Source: Anseranas semipalmata (lineage: Eukaryota; Chordata; Aves; Anseriformes; Anseranatidae). From it: 64,000 bases of DNA. Made by a program: the position numbers and the translations under genes. The notes under the pieces are model-generated. The model saw nothing but the letters and a program-made list of their open reading frames with translations. It searched no databases and was not told the origin of the DNA. The stretch lies in assembly GCA_013399115.1 (NCBI GenBank), contig VXAA01001949.1:198153-262152 (forward strand), written 5' to 3'. This document shows positions 48,615-60,629 of the stretch, in pieces. Positions within the stretch are counted from its first letter, which is position 1; each line of letters opens with the position of its first letter.

Positions 48615-51119
48615 CTGTGTTTTTAAGTCCCAATTTCACAGTCAGTTTCAAAATATCCGAAGTGGCATTTTTAGATCATGAGCTAGCTGCAGAATATTTT
48701 GACCTACTTCTGTAGATGAACAAAATAAATTTGAAAGGAAAATAAATGTCTTCAATGAATCTTAATACTATCTATTTTGGAAGGCATTTCTGTTTACTGT
48801 CTATTTGTGAGTTTTGTCAAGTCTGTATTGAATATTAATATGAGAGAAAAGAAACTTCCTTTCTCTCAAACTTCTCAGCCAACAAAAATTTGAGTGCAAG
48901 GTGCAACTATTATGCTGATACCTGCTCTATGTTCTTATGTTACAACTTTGTTTTTATATCTGTGCCACAGCTTGCCATGTGCATAGTGTTTGTAACTTCC
49001 TTGGGATTTAGGGCCCAGAAGCAACACTAGTTGTGCTGACAATATTAGTGTTATCTCATCCCCGATGAAATTCATAACACCTTTACTATTTCTTCATGAT
49101 GCCCAGTAAACTTAGTAGGTCATTGAAAATATTCACTTCCATCACAGCTGCCATGGTTCTCCCGAGATCACAATTACATTTACACATTCTGTTATTTCTC
49201 ATTGTCCTGTTTTAAAATGATTTTCTTAATTAATACATCCAAGGTTGTAAGCAAAGAGAGGGGAATAGGGCAAACTGTGGGGTAGTCATTTCTTATGCTG
49301 CTGTGCTATTCTATTGTTTTCAGTTCTGAGTTAACTTTGGTTCATGTAATCTTTTTTCTTACTCTGTATGACTCACAGGCTAAACAGAGCTGATGGGGGA
49401 GTGATTTCAGACAGTGACCTCATTTCTGCCCATATTACTTCTCAAAAAGAGGCAGCAATCAACCTGTGTCTTACAAATAGAAAAAGTTTTTTTTCCTTTT
49501 ACTGCACCATAGCCATGAATAATTTTGAAAAGATAAAAGGGCAAAGGGGAAGAGTTTAAGCTTCCAATACAGCCAGTATGTCCTGCCTTTCTGAGCTGGC
49601 ATAAGAGCCCCATCAAACATATGGGTCCAGTTACCTTAAAATCTCATCTCATGCTATGCTTTTAGTTCCTTTCTACATGCAAAGTATCAAAAGTGAAATA
49701 AATTAAAATGCAAACACTAAATTTCTTTATAAGAGAGTTTCTATTCATTTGTGTATGTGAAGCTAACCAGGTATTGATTTGGTTATAATGTCCAAGCCTT
49801 AGCTTCAGACACTATTGCTTCAGACAAATGCACATATTAAAGAGTGCAAATGACTACCAAAAAGTATCAGAGTTCTCAAAAGGCTCAGTGTCTGCAATGA
49901 GTAGCTGTGCTTTTTTTTTTTTTTTTAATTTACTGTAGTCTTTATTGTGATGATTAGTCCAAGAGAAAACAGAGCTGGATGACACCTCAAGCATAAAAAT
50001 TTCCGTAATGCTGGACATGTCTGACAATTTTCATTTTCTGTACTTACTACCCAATGCACATATACAGAGTCGTGATCAATCTTGAAATCATAAAGTGAAA
50101 TATAAAAACATAAGAGAAAGTTAGAAACATGATTTCAGTAGCACCTTGGGTTTGATATATGCCTTTGCTCTTCTACAATTTGCATCATTAAGCAGACCAT
50201 GCTCCAATCTTACTTTGGTGTTCAACTGGCTGTAGGGAAAATGCTCTTAAATTTCACAATAGTTTTGCATTTTCTTCAAATCTCTAAGCCAAGGAATCAA
50301 GTTTTTACAAGAGAACTTTCCTTTTCAGAGGAGAAATATTACTATACTCAGAGGAAATCTTGAAGGTTTAGAGTGAAGATATCCTGAACCTTAAGAAAGG
50401 AAGTGCCCATATTTTTTTAAATATTTAAGATGTTAGTATATTTTAAACTAGTCTTCTAAGGTCTGACTTATCATAATTTAAAGTAGCATCATTATTAATA
50501 AACCATAACAGAAAGGAGCTGATCCTTTTGAATTTACTTAATTTTTTCTCCATACCATAACTTGAGTATACAAATATTAGTGCGGGGGGAACTTAATTTG
50601 CTTCAAGAAAGAGTAGGTAGAATGTGATTTGTTGTGTTATAATGATGAATATTTATAAAAAAAAAAAACATTTTTTAAATAATATTGCTTTATTTTGTAG
50701 ATAAAAACTTCTAGAAGCTATAGAATTATAGAAAGAATGACACCAATGGTGGTAAATTACGTTGTGTGAGTCTGTAAGGAAAAAATTATCACAAGGAATA
50801 ATTATTACAAGACACTGACAGAAAAGCATGGTGTTCTGGATTTCTGATGTATTAATTGCCTGATTCAGTAACATTAGTTGACATTGCCTTTTTAAGGGTA
50901 ACTTTGGTTAATATTTGGAGCTTTAATATTAAAGATGATGTCTGCCAAAATTCAGTAACAAAGGAGAATTTCTGAGGAGGTAGATTTTCTGAGTCTGCTT
51001 AGTTTTTTATAGAAAAAAGCGCTAGTTAATTTCAGTGAGAAATTAACATTCTTTTTGTTTTTCCTTTTACCACTTAAGATATTTCTCTCCTTCTGATATC
51101 TTTGTATTGTTCTCTGTAG
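48615..51119. other. Non-coding stretch, nothing assigned
   Basis: T16 at 49911-49926 with a minus-strand AATAAA 14 bases upstream of the A tract (plus coordinates 49941-49946). The rest is AT-rich without recognisable features. Confidence 0.5.
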
Positions 51120-51139
51120 GAAGAATCTGTGGGTGGATG
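51120..51139 (+). other. Possible 20-nt micro-exon
   Basis: A long pyrimidine-rich tract (51081-51117) ends in TAG at 51119, and 20 bases later GTAAGA (51140-51145) matches a 5' splice site. Good acceptor and donor words at micro-exon distance could still be coincidental. Confidence 0.2.
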
Positions 51140-51171
51140 GTAAGACTTAATCCTGACCAAGACAAACAGAG

Positions 51172-51477
51172 ATGCAATTACAAACTGACAACCTGTGCTC
51201 CATTTCTAACAGCACTGGGAGGAAGCACAGCCATGCTGAGGCTGAGAATGAAATCCACCTTCTTGCCTCATTTTCTTGTAAATGGACCCAAATAGATGAG
51301 AGCGCTGATGATTTGTGCAGTCTTGTTCAGAGAAGTGCCGTGACTCTGTTGTGCCCTTCAAATGAAGCACAAGCTAGTGCCCAGATGAGAGGAGAGCAAT
51401 GCCAAGCCCTGCTGCGGGAGACCCATTGCCAGAGGCTTTCTGAATGTGCCACCAACCTCAGTGCATGTCTTTCTTAA
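51172..51477 (+). CDS. Unidentified 101-codon ORF
   Basis: I do not recognise this frame. It is cysteine-rich (about eight Cys), polar and evenly composed, unlike the hydrophobic chance frames common in this window. Examples are DESADDLCSLVQRSAVTLLC and GEQCQALLRETHCQRLSECA. It starts 32 bases after the putative micro-exon, and 'tttctaacag' at about 51206-51215 offers another acceptor within it. Local GC content is raised. There is no known domain, signal peptide or poly(A) signal close downstream. It may be chance or a lineage-specific transcript. Confidence 0.15.
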   Translation: MQLQTDNLCSISNSTGRKHSHAEAENEIHLLASFSCKWTQIDESADDLCSLVQRSAVTLLCPSNEAQASAQMRGEQCQALLRETHCQRLSECATNLSACLS

Positions 51478-53402
51478 TTTCTGCTGAGGTTTGTGTTGTA
51501 GAGATGGTGGGGTTTCTAACCCTCATATCCTTTCCTTTGCAAGACTTTAATGTAGTTACCCTTCATCTCAGAAAATGAGAGAAAAATAAGATGGCTAGTT
51601 TCAACATCATACAACAAAGGAAAGCAGAGGTGATTTATGATTTTGTATAGTTCTCACAATACAGATGATATGTTGAGTTTTCTGTTGTGAACAACACATC
51701 CATAAGGTGACCTGTAAGAATTATTATTTTTTTTTCTAAGGGGTGAACTTCTATTCAGGAGGCACAGGAAAACTGATGAGTTATAAGCACAGTAGCTGTA
51801 CTTGTATACATAGTTCTGCAAGTAACTTTACAAACATACTTCAGGCAAACAGATTTTTCCGCTACTTGAGAATTGTTTGTACTGCTTTAAATGGATAAAA
51901 GAGATATTTGTTGTGGTGGTGGAGGATGAAAAGCACTTTTGTAGGGTAGCGAGGGAAAAATCATATTACATCTGTTATGTAAATACTATGAAATCAAATT
52001 AGAGCAAAGAATATTGAGGGGGGAAGATATTAAGAATTTCCTTTTCTCAGAAAACAGGTAAAATTCTTCATCAAGGATCTTCTACACCAGCGAAACTCAG
52101 CATGATTAGTTTAATTATGCAATAATTTTTCTTTGCCTCATTTCTCCAAATCACAATAATGATGGTACTGTCAGACTACAGAAGAGATACTAAACATTTC
52201 CTAGGAAGTCCTTGCTGCACCTTTGCTATGAGCTCAGATTAGAAATGTATTTTTCAGTGTAATGTTTTTCTTGAGAATTAATATTTCAATAAATTAAATG
52301 AAGAGGTCTTAACTGTAGAATACCACTCACCCTCTAACATGTAGATGGATCATGTTCTGTTTGATGTTAAAATGGTTTAAAATTTGTAAACAAAAGTACC
52401 ATTTTATGATTGCCACAGTGTCAAAAACAGCTATTGAACAAGCATCAACCAGCTGATGTACTTCACAAACATTTTGCCTTACATGCAGGTTTTACACATG
52501 GTTCTCTGTTGGTGTAAGTATGGGGCAGAATAACCAGTTGGGTTCAACGTTGATATAGCACCACATAACAAGGAGATTATTAGCAACTGATTATAGAGGA
52601 GTTTTATTCACCAGTGAAGATTTATACATCAAAACAACTGCAATCTTCGAACATGAAGCTCAAGCATAAGGCTGGCCACTGGGAATTCTGAGTCTTATGC
52701 TGTGATATTGTGAGATCCGACATTGTGCAGGTATTATTGCAAGGTGGTAAACTATCACCTGGACTACTTTGGTTACTTGTCTAGTGGTCAGCTCCTGCAG
52801 AAATGTAATCTCATCTCTAATGCTTTTCCACTGTTTTTCTCTTCTGCACTGTGGTTCTTGATGGCTCTGTGCAGCAAAAGGTTAGGAAGGGCAGAGCTGG
52901 TTTTCAAGCAAAATAGCTGCTGTCTACTGATGAACTCGCTCTGAGGCAGGGTGTTCCCCTTAGCTGATATCTCTCTGCAATTAAAAAATACACGTAAGGG
53001 AACACAGTGCCTGCTTGCTAATGCAAGACTGAGTGGAGCTTCTGACTGCCTTCTATTAATTATGTGGCAAATGCTCTTGTGCTAATCTACAGAGGGAAAG
53101 GTGTGTGTTATGCATGAGATCTGCTTATTTGTACAATTGCCTCCACTAAACTATGTTAAAATATTTGTACTTGCTTATGCCAACAACAGAAAGCCAAATC
53201 ATCTCTTTGGAAAGCTCTGAGGTCCAGGAGTCAGAGTGTGAACAGGTATGAGGCAGCCTGATCTCTATTTTCCCTGCATTTACTCCTGACTTATGGGCCT
53301 CATGTTGTGTACAACTTCTTTCTGATCTACTGGTTATTATCATATGCATATAGGTAGTGGCTGGATATTCCTTAAAGTTAAATATTAAAAATAACCATAC
53401 TC
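51478..53402. other. Non-coding stretch, nothing assigned
   Basis: No repeat family, microsatellite or recognised coding frame. Confidence 0.6.
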
Positions 53403-53442
53403 TCTTGTGACAAATAAAAAGAGACTCTTGTGACAAATAAAA
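53403..53442. repeat. Short tandem duplication, 23-bp period
   Basis: TCTTGTGACAAATAAAA occurs at 53403-53419 and 53426-53442. Confidence 0.9.
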
Positions 53443-55439
53443 TTACTCTGTGTTCCCCAGTGTTTAAAATATGAAGATTGCCTAAAATATTAGCTGTAAT
53501 CAAGGGAATAATATATATTTTTTGTGATTACTGAAATGTATTCACAAATTCCAGTGACAATGCATGGATTCACAGCACTCTAGACTAGGAAAATAACCTT
53601 TTGCAACACAGTGACCATTCTGTGGGCATAGGGGTTTAATAAGTCTTTTGTGAGTAATAAGTTGCTTTCATGCAGGAACACGTGGATTCATAACAACATA
53701 CCTTATAATTAGAGAGTCATTTAGATTCATTAACTGTATACAGTTGTGATTTTCCCTTGTCTGATTTCTCTGACCTATACTTTAAATTGTATCTTACAAT
53801 GCACCTCCTACATCAAACATCATTATAATTCCCACTGACTACCGATGTATTTTCTGTGGTATTTACAAGATATCTCAGGGGAATACTACAAATCCTGTAA
53901 GTAAATATACCACAGTGCAATAAATAGCCATTTTTAATGGAATCCATTATTTCCCTGAGATGTAAAATCTCAGGGGGCCTGAGTCCAGCAGAGACACTGA
54001 TTAACCCTAAATCCTTTATAAGTCTGCCTCTACGTGTTACATACCACTCCTTCCCTGCAGACATTTGGGGTTATTCCATACTTAGCACAGCTGCTCCACT
54101 CGAAAGCCCCTTCCAGTTGGTTTTATCTGGAAATCCTGGGAGAGTTTCCTGACTGATGATAGTCTGTTCAGCCAGTGGACGTTAGTGGGTTGAATTATTG
54201 CCACTAGTGTGTTAGCTTTCAGAAAAGTTTAGGTTAACACTTATCTTGGGCTGTGATAATATTTCTTTTTATTGTGATTTGTTTGTCTAACTTTCTGTTA
54301 TTTCTATCAAATTTGAGATTAATGATGCAATCTGCTTTTGTGTTCTGTTATTGCCTGTGCACACCAAATAGGAACTATGACAAATACTGCTCCAGAAAAC
54401 TTCTTAGCAGTAGCTAACTCTTGTTAGCCTAGTTAGGGAAGTAAACACACCGATTGCATTGGGAGACTTATGAGTCATTTATGAGAAGATAGTTTTAAAA
54501 GCACTTGAAAGAGTTGGAAACCACTGAGGTAATAAAGATATAAAATCCAACTCCAGTTTTTGGTGTCATCCAAAGAACATCATAGCTGCATTATAGCTAA
54601 GTCATATGTCACAAACATATTGGTGGATACAGAGTAACCAGAGAACTCCAGTCACAGCAAGAGAGAAAAACAGAACTGAGGATGTTGACACATGATTCAG
54701 TGCTGTTCTGTGACTCATATTCTACCCCATGATACTTAATCACAATGAAATGCCATGAAGACGCACTGAAAAAAGTGGGATGGTAGCTGATATTCAGCAA
54801 ATTTTCAGGTAGCTTTTATAGGAAGCAAAACTTAAATATTGCATAACAATGTAAAAAATAATAACAATCTGAGTTTCTCTAGAGAGGCTGTTGAAGCCGT
54901 ACACAAAATCAAGTAATGCTTTTAGACTTCCAAGTTGCAGCCTCCTGTGAAATACTTTTGTATATCTGACAAACTTCTTGAGTGTCAAGTACATACTCTT
55001 TCTTGTTTCTGCATTCCTTCTCAAGATATCACTGTTTTGATCATCAACGTGGGGGTCTGTAGTGGAGAGAAAAGTGAAGAGAAGTCGTGTGAATGTTAAA
55101 TTTCTTTGTTATCATCAATCAATATACAGTCAAAATTATTCACAAAAGGCAGCAGCCTATCACTAAGTACTGATGTATAATTCCCTTAAATGGTGAGGCA
55201 AAAAGAGAGCAAAGAGAAAAATGCCAAAGAGAAGGGGGCAATGTCGCAGAGAACACTTTTTACATTCCTTGAAGAAAAACGAAATTCAGTTATGATGGAG
55301 ATTTCTCCGCACACATGGCAAAAAGTTCTTATAGTGTCATGGACGAGAAGAGAACTTGTGGATTCTTTATCACTTGCATAACCACAAGTAATGATCATAG
55401 AACTGGCCCAGAAATATAACCTATTTCATTTTAGAAGCG
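53443..55439. other. Non-coding stretch with two adjacent small hairpins
   Basis: AATGGAATCCATT (about 53936-53948) is a palindrome, and CCCTGAGAT/ATCTCAGGG (53953-53961 and 53967-53975) forms a perfect 9-bp stem with a 5-base loop. Nothing else was assigned. Confidence 0.55.
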
Positions 55440-55475
55440 GTTGCCAATGGATTGTATCAATCTACCAATGGCAAC
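55440..55475. repeat. Inverted repeat with CCAAT and X-box half-sites
   Basis: GTTGCCAATGG (55440-55450) and CCAATGGCAAC (55465-55475) pair with one mismatch; the inner ATTG/CAAT can extend the stem with a small bulge. Each arm contains a CCAAT-related word and an RFX half-site (GTTGCC or GGCAAC). Confidence 0.7.
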
Positions 55476-56293
55476 ACTGCTGATGGCAAGTGTATGAATA
55501 GTGCTTTTTAAGTTATTTGGAGGAGTGGAGAAAAGGGAATACCCTTTCTACTTTCTTGAAAAATGATGGTGAAATAAAAGTTTTTTGGGGGGAACAATTT
55601 ATGTGTTATATGAGCTGTATTAACATTCCAATGGTATTTCTACACTTCAAAGAGTTTTGTTCTTATTGACTGTCGTTGCACTTCCAAGAATCTGTTTTTC
55701 ATACATTTAATCTTTTAGGTGGATGGTTAATTTGGAAAATAACAAGAGACAGATTAAATTCAAATCCTGACAGGTGCATTGGTATTAAATAAAATACCTA
55801 GTAGTTTACATAGGTGGCAGAGGATAAACTGGAAACTGGTAGTAAATAATCAAGGTAGAAGTCTTACAAATGTTTGAGGTTATGCTTGTTCCCACATGTA
55901 AGCAATGTCACTGCAGCTATTGTGAATGCAATAACTAAGTGAGTAAAGCAGCATGTGTTTGCAGTAATGGGACCTTCACTTCTTTCCAAGGTCTCAGGAG
56001 GGTAAGGAAAACAATTTTCTCTACAGAAAATTTGAAAAGAACGTACATCGTGAGATGAAATCTGAAAACAAATTCAACTAAATCTTGGTTATTTTTTTCT
56101 TAATTGGTAGAATTGTTCAGTGTTAAAAACCACCATTTTGCTTATAAAACACTAATTCCATTGATTGCCTTGAAATATAAAGCAAGCTAAATGAATAAGT
56201 GTAAATGAATAATCCAAACTTTGAATTATTTACTATGAACAGATAGAGAAATCCCCAGGAGAGACTGGAAAAGTTGCTGTCTGAAGGTTCAGT
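55476..56293. other. Non-coding stretch, nothing assigned
   Basis: No features recognised. Confidence 0.6.
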
Positions 56294-56797
56294 TCACTCA
56301 GTTAATAAGAGCTTCTGGTGATTTGGTAGATATTTGGAGGAAAATAAATCTGGCATCAAGCCTGAAGACATTTTTCTATCTTTGGCAGCTAAAAATATGG
56401 CACATTTATTTACAAAGCAGGGAGAGAAAGGGAGACAGTTTAAAAGAGAAAAAAAAAAAAAAATCACTAATGCTACAGTTTCAGCATCTCTCAGCTTGAA
56501 ATATAGTGAAGAACATAATGTCCCTGTAGCTACAGCAGGCTTCCTCATAAATACTGGTGACATGCTGAATCCTTTAAGAAAAGGAATGGAAGTCATTAGA
56601 CTCTCATTAATGGCATAGCTCTTGGGTAAGAGTCCTAACGACTGCCGAACCATGAAAAGACACCCTAGCAACTGCTGATCTTCCACAAGATTTCTTCCTC
56701 CCCTGCTATTTCCATTGGATCTTTTCTTTACAAACAGAGAGGAACTTAAAATGTAAGACATGAACCATGATGTGAAAGATGCAGGACCTAAGTACAT
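56294..56797 (-). CDS. Unidentified 167-codon ORF (longest non-CR1 frame)
   Basis: An ATG-started minus-strand frame with no recognisable family. Residues about 8-22 (TSWFMSYILSSSLFV) and about 108-131 are hydrophobic, the latter because of the plus-strand A15 run (56449-56463), which encodes FFFFF. The centre is mixed and polar. The opposite strand is also open for about 94 codons (56334-56618) and reads equally protein-like, so an ancient coding remnant could lie on either strand. No TATA word, splice sites or poly(A) signal decide the matter. By a rough stop-codon frequency argument such a length is uncommon but not impossible by chance in 64 kb. Confidence 0.15.
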   Translation of the reverse strand: MYLGPASFTSWFMSYILSSSLFVKKRSNGNSRGGRNLVEDQQLLGCLFMVRQSLGLLPKSYAINESLMTSIPFLKGFSMSPVFMRKPAVATGTLCSSLYFKLRDAETVALVIFFFFSLLNCLPFSPCFVNKCAIFLAAKDRKMSSGLMPDLFSSKYLPNHQKLLLTE

Positions 56798-59014
56798 ATA
56801 TACTAAGCAAAGGTCTCAAGAAGGCTGGACCTTCTTTGCTGATACCTTTCAGTTCTCATTCAGTAACATGGTGTTTTTTGTCTTAAATACATGTGCAGGC
56901 CTACGGAAACTATAAAGCATGAAAACCAGAATGCTTTAAAAATTGTTTCTATGGTCTTCGATTTAAGTCAGTTTTTCTGATGTCTGTGACAGATGGTGAA
57001 AACTGAGATAACACCACAACTGTGTGAGGCAGAAGTAAATGTAGATCTAAAATGACTTAAAGTGCTTGCAAAGATTAATTACAGTAGAGGGATATGCATG
57101 CCATAGCTGGCACAGTCTCTCTATATCATACGTAAGTATATTTGATTATATAAGTTCAAAAATAGCTTTTGTGCAGTGACTCAGATGCCTTTTTATTTTT
57201 GATATGCATTAACTTTCATAAATTCCTTTGATGTAAACCAAACCACTTTCTCTGCATCATCCGTATGACTTATTTGGATATTTTGTTGTAAAATGTAAGA
57301 AGGAAAATATGCTCCAGCTGCACTTTGACAAACTGGATCATTCTTTATGTGCTTGCTTACAAACAATATCCATGACACAACAGGATGAAAAACTGGTACA
57401 TTTTAACAAGAAACAGGGACACCATTCTCCCACCTTCTGCATCAAAAAAGCAGGTAGGTTGCCTAGGAGAAGACTGTAGGTACAAAATATTCTATGGTAA
57501 TGAAGGGTATGAAATTGTAATAAATCAGATGTTCTAGGATTACTATTTAGTCATGTTCTCCTTCCTAAATGTAATGCAACTTATTCATTAGGAAGGAGGG
57601 ACTGACAGATAAATTTGCATTTATAATAGGGTAACAGCATGGACATTGGAAGTAATTTTAGAATAGATCCTGGGAAAGCAAAGAAAGAACATTGGTTACC
57701 AATTAATAGCTTCTTATTTGGAAGGAAAACATCTATTTTGAAGATACGAGGTACGGAAACACAAATAGTCTGAAGCAATAGGAGGGCATAAAATCTTTGG
57801 GACTAGACGGGATGTTGACTTTGAAAAGCCTTACCTTAGTTTCTGTGTTTTCTTTTGCCCGTGCACAGTCAGCTTTTTTTTCCCTCACCTCTAGGAAATG
57901 GGCCAAAGGGTGGCATTATCTAAATTAAAATGAAAGCACCTTGGGGAGATGAAAACAATGCAGTACTGCTGCTTGGCCAAAGCTCCTTTGCATTGTCAAT
58001 GGTATTAGCCAGTATTCACTGGAGAATAGGTATCTGACTTTTCTGCGCTTGGGGATGGGGAAAAAGAAGTTGTTTATTCTATCAGTTGTAGATTTAGTGC
58101 ATGAGAGAGGAAGGGGCTAATCTCCAGGATCTGGCCTAGTGGTACAATTTTTGAGATATGCAAACACCTGCTGTTGCCCCAGATTCTGCTCAGTCAGGCC
58201 CATTCTTCTGGTCAGGATTTCAAAGAATGTAAGGTCAGTGTCCTGAGGGAAGACAGAAGTAGAATAAGCTGCATTTTTTTTTTTTTCTTCCGCTATAGTT
58301 GCTAAAATGTAAGACTTGCAGTCAGTGATATTTTTGGAGTGAGTTGAGGAAAAAAAGTACTAGTAGAATTATAGAGGTTGTAGCAAGACCGCTTTCCAGT
58401 TAGTTTTCAGTATAGTACCTGTATACAAATTTTCTACTGTACATATGACACTTCTCGTGTAATTTTGCTTCCTAAGAGATAAAAATTTGTTTGTAGGTTG
58501 ATGCATCAGAAATCATCAAGCTCTTTTTTTTCATCCATTTGGAGGGTTGCTTCCTACTTTTGATGAACACATGATTAAAATTGGTAATAAAATTATTAAA
58601 CTGATGTGCTATTTCATATAAAACTTCATATGTTTTACTGCTAATAGGTTTTACTTACATTGAAGTTTAAGGATGCACACTATCTTGCACATAGTCATGT
58701 GCACTCTTTTTATTTCCTCATCTTTCTTTGCTTGCTAATCTGGTGCAGAAAGAATCAAATGTTTCCTCCGTCTGCAGGATGAAGATTAAAGACCCTTAGC
58801 ATGGATATTCAGGCATGCAGTCATTTCAGTGCAAACACAGGTGCCAAACAAGGATACAGGAAGCAAATTAACTATAATATATTCTATCTTGCTGTTAAAG
58901 CAACAATCTTGTTGGCTCAGGGCACAAGGGTCTATTTAGCCTTCCTCTAACATGCTGTACAGTATACATCCTAAGGATGGTTTGTTATAAGGCACAAACA
59001 AGTTAACTCTTACC
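56798..59014. other. Non-coding stretch with one inverted repeat
   Basis: Apart from the hairpin at 57558-57598 nothing was recognised. Confidence 0.55.
57558..57598. repeat. Inverted repeat, 13-14 bp arms
   Basis: CTCCTTCCTAAATG (57558-57571) and CATTAGGAAGGAG (57586-57598) are complementary with one extra base, around a 14-base loop. Confidence 0.75.
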
Positions 59015-59455
59015 AGAATCACAGAACTGGTTCTGAAAGGTATCTACAGAGATCATCTAGTCCAATACCTCTACTCAAAGCAGGGTCTGTTCTGGTGTTC
59101 AACGACCCTCAAAATTAAAATTGATTATTTCTTATGTGTAAACAGAATTTCCTTGTGCCCATTACCTCTTGTCCATCAATGGGCACCAATAAGAAGAGTC
59201 TATGTCTATCTTCTTTACACTCCACCAGGTATTTATAAACATTGATAGGATCCCCCAGCCTTCTCTTATCCAGGCTGAACAGTCCCAGCTCTCTCAGCCT
59301 TTCCTCATAGGAGAGATATTCCAGGAACTTCATTATCTTTGAGGTCTTTTGCTGCACTCACTCCAATATTTCCATGTCTTCTACTGGGGAGCTCAGAACT
59401 AAGCCAGAAGTTGACTCTGTCATTTGCACGACAAAGATAACTTCCCAGATTTTGC
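59015..59455 (-). mobile_element. CR1 LINE fragment, 5'-truncated, minus strand
   Basis: The 3' end is at the left: 'agaatcacagaactgg' then 'gatcatctagtccaatacc' (3' UTR), followed by a diverged ORF2 tail. The minus-strand frame 59357-59115 shows LEYLSYEERLRELGLFSLDK and INVYKYLVE. Weaker similarity continues to about 59455 ('actggggagctcagaact'). Only one unit of the terminal 8-bp repeat remains. It is older than the copies at 2475-3215 and 62310-62565. Confidence 0.88.
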
Positions 59456-60555
59456 ATTCCTTTAAATCAATCAGATGAGCTTTCTCCTTGTCCATGAGGG
59501 TATGCATTTCTGAGGAGCAAACAGCTCTTTCTTTCCAAGCGGTATTTTATATTGATATTGCTGTACTGGACTCTGAATCAGAATGCAACAGCTGGAAAGG
59601 AAAGGAAAAGAAGGAAAATGCTGTCTTTGACAACAGCTACAAAAATGGCAAGTCTTCTGGTCTGGAAGGCTGGGAGATGTAATAATGAAAGACTGGTCTA
59701 AAAAATTATGGTGGCAAACTTGGAATGTTGCCCTAAATCATTGCTCATCAGTAGTCAAACTGTAAGGAAAATAATTAAATAGAAAGGGGGGAGAGAGGGA
59801 CTAGACAGAACAGATAATTTTGATATCTCAGAATCATTTTACTGAACAGCAATGATGGAAGTGAGTCATTTGCTCACTATGACTCAAAGACATTTCACAT
59901 AAAATCAAGGTCTGTAATCTCTCTGCCCTGTGTAAATTATATTTGAATGGCAATAGGAAGACAAATGCTATTTATAAAGATGAGTGAAATCAGTTAGTAT
60001 TCTGATTGGATAGTAAAAAAATAAAATAAAAATCAAAGATGGAGATGAATCTCTGCAAATTTACACAGCTTAGAAGAAATGCCTTTCAGTTTAATGCCAT
60101 GAAATAACATGTACCAGTAGTATGAGCTATAGATACCATAGGTCTGTTTACCTACTGCTTTGTGCCTGCAAGAGAAATTTATATGTCTGGAAGATGGGTG
60201 CTAGCCTGCTACTAAATTATAAAAGTAGTTTTTACTCATTTTCAATAGAGTTAAAGAACTCAGCTAAATTCTTTGCACACGGATAAGCTCATTGATTCAT
60301 ATTGCGGGAATTTTCATGCAGACAAAAAGATCATGTAGTGGAATGGTCTTTTCCCAGTAAGATGAAAAAGAATGTTGCATAGATCCACAGTTATTTCTTC
60401 TTACTGCTCTACTGGTGGTAATGTACATTACTCAGGTTATTTCTAGGAGTGCAATTAAATTCTTGCACCTTGATTTTGATGTTTGACCTTTTCAACATGA
60501 GTTTACAGGAATTGTGCCTAGGTGCAGTGTCTCATTTACTCATTACTGTCACCTC
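59456..60555. other. Non-coding stretch, nothing assigned
   Basis: No repeat or recognised frame. Confidence 0.6.
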
Positions 60556-60629
60556 TGTTTTTTTTGTTGTTGTTGTTGTTGTTTGTTTGTTTTGTTTTGT
60601 TTTTGTTTGTTTGTTTGTTTTATTTTTTT
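60556..60629. repeat. (GTT)n/(GTTT)n compound microsatellite
   Basis: A run of GTT units (60566-60583) changes to GTTT and GTTTT units up to about 60620, then T-rich sequence. On the minus strand this is an AAAC-type A-rich repeat. Confidence 0.93.
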
